A DNA stretch of 5,363 nt from an uncultured Alphaproteobacteria bacterium (GTDB lineage: Bacteria; Pseudomonadota; Alphaproteobacteria; Micavibrionales; Micavibrionaceae): assembly GCA_937124505.1 (NCBI GenBank), contig CAKZKV010000227.1:1-5363 (forward strand). The letters are read 5' to 3'. The first letter of the stretch is position 1. The number at the start of each line of letters is the position of its first letter. A program made the position numbers and the translations under genes. Shown piece by piece: positions 1-5,363 of this stretch. The notes beneath the pieces were generated by a model. It saw nothing but the letters and a program-made list of their open reading frames with translations. It did not search any database and was not told the DNA's origin.

Positions 1-1
1 C

Positions 2-1687
2 ACCAACATTCCCCCGCATAACGTGGCGGAGCTGTGTGAGGCCATGCTGCACATGCTGGAGAGCGACATCACGAACGAAGATCTTTGCAAGATTATCAAA
101 GGCCCGGACTTCCCGACCGGCGGCATTCTGGTGGAGCCGCGTGAAAATATCGTCAATGCCTATAAATGCGGTAAAGGCTCTTTCCGCCTGCGCGCCCGCT
201 GGCACACGGAGGAATTAAAGCAAGGCATGTTCCGCATTATCGTGACGGAGATTCCCTACGGTATTCAGAAATCCCGTTTGATGGAAAAGCTGGACGCGCT
301 GGTCGTGGACCACAAGATTGCCATTCTGGATGACGTGATTGACGAAAGCGCCGAGGACATCCGCATCGTCATTACGCCCAAAAGCCGGAATGTGGATGCG
401 AAACTGCTGATGGAAGCGTTGTTCAAAAATTCCGATCTGGAAACGCGCTTTTCCTTGAACATGAACGTGCTGGACGGCGGCAAAGTCCCGCGCGTGATGA
501 GTTTGAAGGAAAGTCTGCGCGCCTGGCTGGATCACCGTCAGGAAGTCCTCGTCCGCCGCAGCGCCTTCCGTCTGGACAAGGTCAATCACCGTCTGGAAAT
601 TCTCGCCGGATATCTCATTGTTTATCTGAATATTGACGAGGTGATCCGCATCATCCGTGAAGAAGACGACCCGAAAGCCGAACTGATCAAAACCTTTGAT
701 CTGAGTGAGATTCAGGCGGAGGCCATCCTGAATATGCGCCTGCGCAATTTGCGCAAACTGGAGGAAATGGAACTGCGCACGGAACATGATGCGCTGGAAA
801 AAGAAAAAGATGCTCTTGAGAAACTCCTGAAATCCGAAGCACGGCAATGGACGGCCATCAAGAAAGATATTCAGGACATGGCCAAAGAATTCTCAAATGA
901 AACACGGCTGGGTAAACGCCGTACGGACATCGGGGACGCGCCGGAGGAAACCAATATCGCCGATCTGGAACAGGCCATGGTGGAAAAGGAACCGATCACG
1001 ATTGTCTGCTCCGCCAAGGGGTGGATCCGCGCCCTGAAAGGCCACGGCGTCAATCCCAAGGAGATTAAATATAAAGAAGGCGACCGGGAAGGCTTCGTTC
1101 TGGAGGCGCAGACCACGGACAAAATCCTGCTTCTGGCCACAAATGGGCGGTTCTTCACTTTGGAGGGATCAAAGTTGCCACCAGGGCGCGGTTTTGGAGA
1201 ACCCGTCCGCCTCATGATTGATCTGGATAATGATGCGGACATCGTTACCCTGTTCCCGTATATTGCGACAGAAAAACGCCTGATCGCTTCTACAGGCGGG
1301 CATGGATATATTCTCCCCGTCAAAGACCTCGTCAGTAACCGCCGCGCCGGAATTCAAACTCTCAGCGTGTCCGGGAAGGCCGAAGCAAAGCTTTGTGTGC
1401 CGGTTTCCGAACTGGATGATAGCGTCGCCGTGATTGGCGACAACCGCAAAATGCTGGTCTTTGAACGCGCCGAACTTCCGGAAATGGGCAAAGGCAAGGG
1501 CGTGATTCTCCAGAAATACAAAGATGGTGGCCTTTCGGATGCAAAAACGTTTAATATGGAAGAAGGGTTTACGTACCGAAAAGGAGGCGGCATTCATAAA
1601 GTAGATGATATCCGTCCCTGGCTCGGAAAGCGTGCCTCCGCCGGACGACTACCACCCAACGGTTTTCCACGTAATAACAAATTTTAG
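2..1687 (+). CDS. parC: DNA topoisomerase IV subunit A, 5'-truncated by window edge
   Basis: ParC is the DNA-cleaving subunit of topoisomerase IV, which with ParE (ATP-driven) unlinks daughter chromosomes in the cytoplasm. The reading frame is open from base 2 and begins with TNIPPHN, a ParC/GyrA motif located roughly 50 residues after the catalytic tyrosine, so the tyrosine and the winged-helix part lie to the left of the window. Visible parts follow ParC order: GPDFPTGG (about 101-124), the YLNIDEVIRIIREEDDPK segment (about 616-677), QAEAILNMRLRNLRKLEE, then a charged coiled coil (about 750-890), and a C-terminal beta-pinwheel from PITIVCSAKGWIRALKGH (about 990-1048) through NRRAGIQTL and GKGKGV to the TAG stop. 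The pinwheel resembles ParC rather than GyrA: blade sequences match E. coli ParC closely and no canonical GyrA box (QRRGGKG) is seen. The frame is intact over ~560 codons, of ~740-750 usual for the family. Confidence 0.95.
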   Translation, partial: TNIPPHNVAELCEAMLHMLESDITNEDLCKIIKGPDFPTGGILVEPRENIVNAYKCGKGSFRLRARWHTEELKQGMFRIIVTEIPYGIQKSRLMEKLDALVVDHKIAILDDVIDESAEDIRIVITPKSRNVDAKLLMEALFKNSDLETRFSLNMNVLDGGKVPRVMSLKESLRAWLDHRQEVLVRRSAFRLDKVNHRLEILAGYLIVYLNIDEVIRIIREEDDPKAELIKTFDLSEIQAEAILNMRLRNLRKLEEMELRTEHDALEKEKDALEKLLKSEARQWTAIKKDIQDMAKEFSNETRLGKRRTDIGDAPEETNIADLEQAMVEKEPITIVCSAKGWIRALKGHGVNPKEIKYKEGDREGFVLEAQTTDKILLLATNGRFFTLEGSKLPPGRGFGEPVRLMIDLDNDADIVTLFPYIATEKRLIASTGGHGYILPVKDLVSNRRAGIQTLSVSGKAEAKLCVPVSELDDSVAVIGDNRKMLVFERAELPEMGKGKGVILQKYKDGGLSDAKTFNMEEGFTYRKGGGIHKVDDIRPWLGKRASAGRLPPNGFPRNNKF

Positions 1688-1689
1688 GA
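1686..1689 (+). promoter_or_regulatory. Ribosome binding site overlapping the parC stop codon
   Basis: AGGA shares its first two bases with the TAG stop of parC and lies 6 nt before the ATG at 1696. It is the clearest Shine-Dalgarno sequence in the window. It supports both the chosen start and translational coupling of the small downstream gene to parC. Confidence 0.6.
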
Positions 1690-1695
1690 TATACG

Positions 1696-1932
1696 ATGAC
1701 CCCTGAAGAAATGGAAGAACTGGCGAAAGGCGCAGGCTCTGAAAAAGATATTACATTTATGGATCTGTTTAACCATGAAACGCTCTTTAACTATGTCGGG
1801 CTGGAAAATGCCAGTTGGATTGAAATCGCTGTGTTTTATGTGATGTTGCTTATTCCCACTTACGTTATCGTACGCTCGGCCTTATTCCTGATCCTGCCGA
1901 AGAGCTGGCTGAAGTGGCTGTTCAATATTTAG
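1696..1932 (+). CDS. Small membrane protein of unknown function (78 aa)
   Basis: I do not recognise this family. The protein has an acidic, soluble N-terminal part (about residues 1-38, beginning MTPEEMEELAKG), then one long hydrophobic stretch (about residues 41-67) that contains a single arginine at 60, and ends in a short basic/aromatic tail (PKSWLKWLFNI). This suggests one membrane-spanning helix followed by an amphipathic segment, or a tight hairpin broken at R60. The start is supported by AGGA six bases upstream. It begins only 8 nt after the parC stop, so it is probably co-transcribed with parC. A gap of 56 nt separates it from the putative lyase gene, so membership in the secretion locus is not shown. 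That it is a real gene is inferred from spacing, the ribosome binding site and coherent protein properties; its function is open. Confidence 0.7.
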   Translation: MTPEEMEELAKGAGSEKDITFMDLFNHETLFNYVGLENASWIEIAVFYVMLLIPTYVIVRSALFLILPKSWLKWLFNI

Positions 1933-1972
1933 GAAATTAATCATAAATCATACTTGCTTTCTGCTTGCCAAG

Positions 1973-1990
1973 ATGTAAATAACGTTACAT
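1973..1990. repeat. Inverted repeat overlapping the start codon of the putative lyase gene
   Basis: ATGTAA (1973-1978) and TTACAT (1985-1990) form perfect 6-bp arms around the 6-nt spacer ATAACG. The right arm covers the first two bases of the ATG at 1989. Such placement would suit an operator or a structure that masks the start, but arms this short can arise by chance. No binding protein can be named. Confidence 0.35.
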
Positions 1991-2741
1991 GAAAAAGCCT
2001 TACGTTCTGGCCATAATATGTTTCCTCTTCCTCGCAGAGGGAGGTGCTGTTTTCGCCGCACCCTCAGACCAGCGAACCATCGCAGACTATTTAGGAATAA
2101 ATCCCGATCTTGTTTTCATCGAATGTAACCATAAAACCTACAGTATTACAGAAGATTACACTCTGAAGATCTGCCTGAATAAAGAAGACCAGGAAAAGCG
2201 CTGCGAAATTTCAATCAAGACTTTTTCGAAGCCCCCTGCCATTAATGATATCAGCTTTTCTTTCCGACTCAGCGGCGATGCTCTGGAAGAAAAATACCAT
2301 TACAGCCTTCTCCAGATTCACAGTTTCCCTGATCAAAAACTGGGAGAAAAATGGCGCTGCCCGCCTTTTACGATGGATATGACAGGCAACCATCTCGCCA
2401 TTCAAAGCCGATGGGATGCTCAAAAACGCTCGCAAACAAGCGGTTATAATTGCACAGAGCCCGGAAGCAGCATTCAAAGCAGTACATTTTTAACCCAGGA
2501 AAACATAAAAACAGGCACATGGTATCCCTTTGCCATGTCAGCCCGCCTTTCATACGCAAGTGATGGCTTTATGAAACTGAATGCCTTTAACCATGAGCAA
2601 AAATACTTTGGGCCGAACGCTTATAATGACGAACGCCCTCCCTATTTAAAGCTGGGGATTTACAAACCGACTTCCTGGACAGGAGCGCAAAAAAGCATCT
2701 GCATGGAATACAAAGATATTAAGATGAACTGGCATAAATAA
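1989..2741 (+). CDS. Putative secreted polysaccharide lyase (jelly-roll, heparin-lyase-I/PL7-like)
   Basis: Probable exported enzyme that cleaves a uronic-acid-containing polysaccharide by beta-elimination. Residues 1-23 form a signal peptide (basic MKKP, hydrophobic core, VFA cleavage site). Three signatures of jelly-roll lyases occur in order: R-x-E at 71-73, QIH at 109-111 and YLKLGIYKP at 219-227. They correspond to the R(S/T)E, Q(I/V)H and YFKAGVY motifs of PL7 alginate lyases and to similar motifs in heparin-lyase-I-like families (Pfam PF14099). Candidate catalytic residues by analogy are R71, Q109, H111 and Y225. The stretch W122 to I138, with PPF and a GNHLAI strand, also fits the PF14099 pattern. 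Six cysteines in the mature part (46, 62, 72, 124, 155, 238) could form disulfides. An in-frame TAA at 1980-1982 fixes the ATG as the earliest start; no good Shine-Dalgarno is seen. The substrate is unknown; a non-catalytic carbohydrate-binding role remains possible. Confidence 0.72.
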   Translation: MKKPYVLAIICFLFLAEGGAVFAAPSDQRTIADYLGINPDLVFIECNHKTYSITEDYTLKICLNKEDQEKRCEISIKTFSKPPAINDISFSFRLSGDALEEKYHYSLLQIHSFPDQKLGEKWRCPPFTMDMTGNHLAIQSRWDAQKRSQTSGYNCTEPGSSIQSSTFLTQENIKTGTWYPFAMSARLSYASDGFMKLNAFNHEQKYFGPNAYNDERPPYLKLGIYKPTSWTGAQKSICMEYKDIKMNWHK

Positions 2742-2747
2742 CACACT

Positions 2748-2773
2748 GGAGAACGGTTCATAACATGAACTCC
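2748..2773 (+). repeat. Nested inverted repeat between lyase and barrel genes; possible operator or weak terminator
   Basis: GTTCAT (2756-2761) and ATGAAC (2765-2770) are perfect 6-bp arms around AAC. GAAC at 2751-2754 forms a second, overlapping dyad with GTTC (2756-2759), giving three half-sites. As RNA the main stem can add GGA (2748-2750) pairing with TCC (2771-2773) across a 5-nt bulge, and it is followed by the T-rich CTTTAATTTT. It may be an operator for the export genes or a weak intrinsic terminator after the lyase gene; the AT-rich stem makes a strong terminator unlikely. Confidence 0.4.
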
Positions 2774-2788
2774 CTTTAATTTTAACCC

Positions 2789-4108
2789 ATGAGATATTAT
2801 AACCAATATATGAGAATATTTTCTTTCCGCCCCAAACAACTTTGCCGCCCTGAAGTGACACTGGGTCTTATGTGGCTTGCCGCAGCCCCATCCTTCGCTG
2901 AACCATATGAAGTCCCCGTTTATCAACGTAATCAGGAACTCTCTGTCTTCTTGCGATCTGATCCGACATTAACGCCTCAGGGATTTATGCTTGGCAACTA
3001 CACCTTCTACCCCAGCCTGACAACAGATCTCCAATATACAGATAACGTTTTTTCTTCTGCAACAGATGAGCAGGGAGATTTTATTCTAAGCTTAAATCCA
3101 AATTTTCGATTTCAATCAAATTTTGACAGGCACAGCCTTGACTTCTTTTTTAATGCAGAACAACTATACTATGAAAAATTTTCAACAGAAAACCGTCTGG
3201 GGTATGATTTTGGTAGCTCTGCCAGATACGATATAAATGACGATGTTTTTATCCCACTGAACATATCATATCAACAAAGACAATCCTCACGCGGCAACCC
3301 TGATGACAGCAATGTCATCAAACCCACAGAATATAATGTTCTCTCAGTTGAGAGCGGCATCATCTATTCCGGTCAATTACTGGATTTTGATGCCTTGCTG
3401 GACGCCCATGATTATAGTTACGATGACGCCATCACCAATACAGGCATACAAAACAACCAAGACCGTAACAGAACGGAAACAAACGGCTTTTTACGACTGG
3501 GGCTATCTTCTACGACCAGCGATCTCGCACCCTACATATACTCTCACTACCGCGATATCAGTTATGACCAGCGGATAGATGATTCAGGATTCAACAGAAG
3601 CGCCAAGGAGATTGAAGGTGGGATCGGCGCCCGTTTCAGATTGTCATCCCTGACTACATCCTCCTTACAGGTTGGCTATGTCAGTTTTGACCCTGAAGAC
3701 AGCGCCTTCGACACAGTCAGGGACTTTTCGTATCAGGCCAATATTACATGGGAACCGTCCACACTCATGGCATTTTCCCTGACAGGGACACGCAGCATTG
3801 CGGTGACAACTCTGAATAACCTCGCTGCCAGTGTCAACAGCAGTATAAATCTTGGCGCCACATATGAACTGACCCCCAATATTTTTCTGTTTCCAGCCGT
3901 TCGATATGGAGAAATAAATTATGATGGCCTTCCTTCGGCCAAACTTGAAACCACACAATTTTTATTTGGTATGGACTACAGAATGAATAAAAATGTCTGG
4001 TGGAATGCTGAATATCAGTATACAAGGCAGGATGATCCGAAAAACTCGCCTTTTATCGGAGAATATGATAGGAACACTTTCCTCTTATCTATGAGACTAC
4101 AATTTTGA
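2789..4108 (+). CDS. Outer-membrane beta-barrel protein, BBP2_2 type, for polysaccharide export
   Basis: Predicted outer-membrane barrel that probably forms the exit pore for the polymer delivered by the lipoprotein encoded next to it. A signal peptide ends near residue 37 (AAAPSFA before EPYE). The first barrel region carries the family pattern YPSL...YTDNVF (74-88), followed by strands alternating hydrophobic and polar residues, rich in Tyr, Asn and Asp, and the chain ends in LSMRLQF, whose terminal Phe suits recognition by the Bam machinery. These traits match putative beta-barrel porin 2 (PF10082), common in exopolysaccharide loci; VpsM of Vibrio cholerae and WzpX of Myxococcus xanthus are comparable partners. 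A second in-frame ATG at 2810 (residue 8) would also leave a complete signal peptide; neither start has a clear Shine-Dalgarno, so the start is uncertain. The stop overlaps the alternative TTG start of the next gene, suggesting one operon. Confidence 0.85.
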   Translation: MRYYNQYMRIFSFRPKQLCRPEVTLGLMWLAAAPSFAEPYEVPVYQRNQELSVFLRSDPTLTPQGFMLGNYTFYPSLTTDLQYTDNVFSSATDEQGDFILSLNPNFRFQSNFDRHSLDFFFNAEQLYYEKFSTENRLGYDFGSSARYDINDDVFIPLNISYQQRQSSRGNPDDSNVIKPTEYNVLSVESGIIYSGQLLDFDALLDAHDYSYDDAITNTGIQNNQDRNRTETNGFLRLGLSSTTSDLAPYIYSHYRDISYDQRIDDSGFNRSAKEIEGGIGARFRLSSLTTSSLQVGYVSFDPEDSAFDTVRDFSYQANITWEPSTLMAFSLTGTRSIAVTTLNNLAASVNSSINLGATYELTPNIFLFPAVRYGEINYDGLPSAKLETTQFLFGMDYRMNKNVWWNAEYQYTRQDDPKNSPFIGEYDRNTFLLSMRLQF

Positions 4109-4125
4109 AGAAAGTAAATGACGTT

Positions 4126-4713
4126 ATGAGAACCAAACAATCCTCCTTATTATTAATAGCTTGCACCATATTTTTATCTCTAGGCCTTACAGGTTGTGCA
4201 GGTGTACAACCACAGATTCAGGAAAATAATCCTGCTTCCGATGTGGTCCAGGAAAAAACATATTTACTGGGGATCGGAGATCACCTTGAAATTACAGTTT
4301 ACGGACAGGATCAAATTAGCGGCAAATACATCATAGATTCCAATGGGGAAATCGCCCTGCCTCTGATCCAGAGCATCCCCGCAAAGGGCCTCAGTATTTC
4401 CGAATTGAAGGACAATATCCAAACAGCACTGAGCCCGAAATACCTGAAAGACCCAAAAGTCAGCATTCAGATAATAAAATACCGGGACATCTATATATTG
4501 GGAGAAGTCAGAAATCCCGGAAAATTCAGCTACGTTCCAAATATGACTCTTCTACAAGCCATTGCTGTCGCTGGTGGACACACCTATCGTGCGCAGGAGG
4601 ACCGGGCGGAAATTACCCGTGAAACTCAAGAGGGGGTTCAAACGTTTACAGCACCGGGAAAATCTTTTGTTGAACCTGGTGACACTATTATTGTAAAAAG
4701 ACGCTGGTTTTAG
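4126..4713 (+). CDS. Short outer-membrane polysaccharide export lipoprotein (OPX; GumB/Wza family)
   Basis: Periplasmic, lipid-anchored export protein that passes polysaccharide from the inner-membrane co-polymerase to the outer membrane. From the ATG at 4126 it has 195 residues. A lipoprotein signal ends in the lipobox LTGC (C24 lipidated); the following Ala-Gly carries no inner-membrane retention Asp. Residues about 45-119 are the Poly_export domain (YLLGIGDHLEITVYG ... GEIALPLIQSIPAKGLS) and about 120-193 a single SLBB domain (YILGEVRNPGKF ... LLQAIAVAGG ... VEPGDTIIVKRR). The protein stops at the end of SLBB, so the second SLBB domain and C-terminal helix by which E. coli Wza spans the outer membrane are absent. 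An in-frame TTG at 4105 overlaps the preceding TGA and would add seven residues; the ATG is preferred because it gives a conventional signal peptide and the TTG has no Shine-Dalgarno. The short architecture plus the adjacent barrel suggests they work as a pair. Confidence 0.93.
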   Translation: MRTKQSSLLLIACTIFLSLGLTGCAGVQPQIQENNPASDVVQEKTYLLGIGDHLEITVYGQDQISGKYIIDSNGEIALPLIQSIPAKGLSISELKDNIQTALSPKYLKDPKVSIQIIKYRDIYILGEVRNPGKFSYVPNMTLLQAIAVAGGHTYRAQEDRAEITRETQEGVQTFTAPGKSFVEPGDTIIVKRRWF

Positions 4714-4734
4714 AGAACAACTTTCATATTTCGG

Positions 4735-4771
4735 GGTCACTTGAGGCGGCTTGCCGCCGAAAGCAGTTACC
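4735..4771 (+). other. Intercistronic RNA hairpin with CUUG tetraloop
   Basis: GGCGG (4745-4749) pairs with CCGCC (4754-4758) across CTTG, a G(CUUG)C tetraloop of the very stable class. Below it, GA (4743-4744) faces GA (4759-4760) in the arrangement that allows tandem sheared G-A pairs, then CTT (4740-4742) pairs with AAG (4761-4763). GGT (4735-4737) can pair with ACC (4769-4771) across an irregular loop. No T-run follows on either strand, so it is not a typical intrinsic terminator. It could stabilise upstream mRNA, attenuate expression of the co-polymerase relative to the OPX protein, or serve as a regulator site. Pairing is read by eye; no folding energy was computed. Confidence 0.5.
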
Positions 4772-4794
4772 GAAAAAAAATTAGAAAGAATTGA

Positions 4795-5363
4795 ATGATA
4801 CAAGACATATCAAGAGAAGTCCCTTTGGATAATCAAACCCTGGGGACGTTTAGCCTGAGTGACCTATGGGAGAGTGTGTACCGGCGTAAATGGCTGGTGA
4901 TCGGTGTAACGATTTTATTCGGCCTGCTTGCCTACACCTATACCGAAACCGCCACAGAGATATATTACGCAGAGACAAAAATCAGCCTGGAACAACAGGA
5001 AAGAAACGTGGAACTTGAGGCCGTTTTAAATGCCGTCTCTATGGATACCTCGTTCATTGCAACAGAAATAGAAATTCTGACATCCCGCAGCTTGCTCTCG
5101 GCGGTTGTCGAACTGCTTCACCCAGACCTGATTATTAATGAAAACTCTGATAAAGAAACGATCAGGAAGCATAATTCAAAAATCGGCGCTATTCTGGGCC
5201 AACTGGAAGTCAGCCAGATCGGAAATTCGCGGGCGATCAAAGTTGGTTTTTCTTCTCCCAATGCCGAATATGCTGCGAAAGTCGCCAATGCAATTGCCTA
5301 TGCCTATATAGAGCAGCAAATCACCAACCGTTTTGATATTGTTTCAACGACAACAGACTGGCT
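4795..5363 (+). CDS. Polysaccharide co-polymerase (Wzz/GumC/ExoP-type chain-length determinant), 3'-truncated
   Basis: Inner-membrane protein that controls polymer length and links polymerisation to the OPX exporter through a large periplasmic domain. The ATG at 4795 directly follows an in-frame TGA (4792-4794), so it is the earliest possible start; a weak purine-rich AGAAAG lies 6 nt upstream. The frame stays open for 189 full codons to the window edge. Residues 20-32 (SLSDLWESVYRRK) are the typical cytoplasmic lead-in, residues about 33-50 the first membrane helix, and a YYAETKISLEQQ strand opens the periplasmic Wzz domain (PF02706). GFSSPNAEYAAKVANAIAYA (151-170) and the closing TTTDW (185-189) match the conserved end of this domain's first half. 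The family often carries a C-terminal tyrosine autokinase domain; whether this one does cannot be seen. It lies 81 nt after the OPX gene, a standard pairing. Confidence 0.92.
   Translation, partial: MIQDISREVPLDNQTLGTFSLSDLWESVYRRKWLVIGVTILFGLLAYTYTETATEIYYAETKISLEQQERNVELEAVLNAVSMDTSFIATEIEILTSRSLLSAVVELLHPDLIINENSDKETIRKHNSKIGAILGQLEVSQIGNSRAIKVGFSSPNAEYAAKVANAIAYAYIEQQITNRFDIVSTTTDW

Noticed and set aside
215..847. Long antisense reading frame (210 codons) inside parC
   Set aside because: Its translation is rich in Phe, Gln and His without a family pattern, which is the expected mirror of a GC-rich coding strand; parC is strongly supported here.
871..1597. Further antisense reading frames inside the 3' half of parC
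   Set aside because: They overlap the ParC beta-pinwheel coding region, overlap each other, and show no ribosome binding site or recognisable domain.
1951..1982. Sigma-70-like promoter before the lyase gene (TTGCTT at 1954-1959 with TAAATA at 1976-1981)
   Set aside because: Both boxes are weak matches with a 16-nt gap, and transcription would begin at or past the start codon at 1989; not enough to call.
2211..2926. Antisense frames over the lyase gene and the lyase-barrel gap
   Set aside because: Low-complexity translations without domain signatures, opposite a gene with clear signal peptide and motifs.
3303..3578. 91-codon + strand frame inside the barrel gene
   Set aside because: Out-of-frame shadow of the barrel gene; translation has no coherent features.
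3665..4025. Antisense frames inside the 3' part of the barrel gene
   Set aside because: They overlap barrel strands supported up to the C-terminal Phe; no start signal or family pattern.
4735..4780. Intrinsic terminator formed by the GC-rich hairpin and the A-run at 4773-4780
   Set aside because: On the + strand the run is A, not T; on the - strand the T-run would come before the hairpin, not after it.
4552..4803. Antisense 83-codon frame across the OPX end and intercistronic gap
   Set aside because: Shadow of the SLBB coding region and the hairpin; no domain or ribosome binding site.
1..5363. CRISPR arrays, tRNA or rRNA genes, insertion sequences
   Set aside because: No regularly spaced repeats, no cloverleaf-like tract, and no transposase motifs or terminal inverted repeats were seen.

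Overview
The window looks like a piece of a Gram-negative, probably alphaproteobacterial, chromosome. The taxon is inferred from the style of the ParC protein and from the layout; it is not proven. All genes supported here lie on the + strand. The core gene parC (topoisomerase IV subunit A, start cut off by the window edge) is followed directly by a polysaccharide secretion locus that runs off the right edge.

Layout. 2-1687: the last ~560 residues of ParC. 1696-1932: a 78-residue, probably single-pass membrane protein of unknown function, whose Shine-Dalgarno sequence overlaps the parC stop. 1989-2741: a secreted 250-residue protein that carries, in order and with the right spacing, the R-x-E, QIH and YxKxGxY signatures of jelly-roll polysaccharide lyases. 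2789-4108: an outer-membrane beta-barrel of the BBP2_2 type. 4126-4713: a short lipoprotein of the outer-membrane polysaccharide export family (OPX, GumB/Wza-like) with one Poly_export and one SLBB domain. 4795 to the end: the N-terminal part of a Wzz/GumC/ExoP-type polysaccharide co-polymerase. No stretch over 300 bases lacks a gene.

How it fits together. The co-polymerase sits in the inner membrane and projects into the periplasm, the OPX lipoprotein receives the polymer, and the beta-barrel probably supplies the outer-membrane pore that such a short OPX protein cannot form itself. This matches the composite OPX/beta-barrel export architecture described for Myxococcus xanthus and proposed for other bacteria. 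The lyase could trim, release or clear the polymer. Polymerase, flippase and glycosyltransferases are not in view and are expected to the right.

Non-coding signals are modest but real as sequence: dyad repeats in front of the lyase and barrel genes, a 12-of-13 sequence match overlapping the starts of the lyase and OPX genes, and a GC-rich hairpin with a CUUG tetraloop between the OPX and co-polymerase genes. Base composition falls from GC-rich in parC to AT-richer in the secretion genes (bases 541-600 hold 36 G/C, bases 3181-3240 hold 24), which fits an accessory locus placed beside a core gene.
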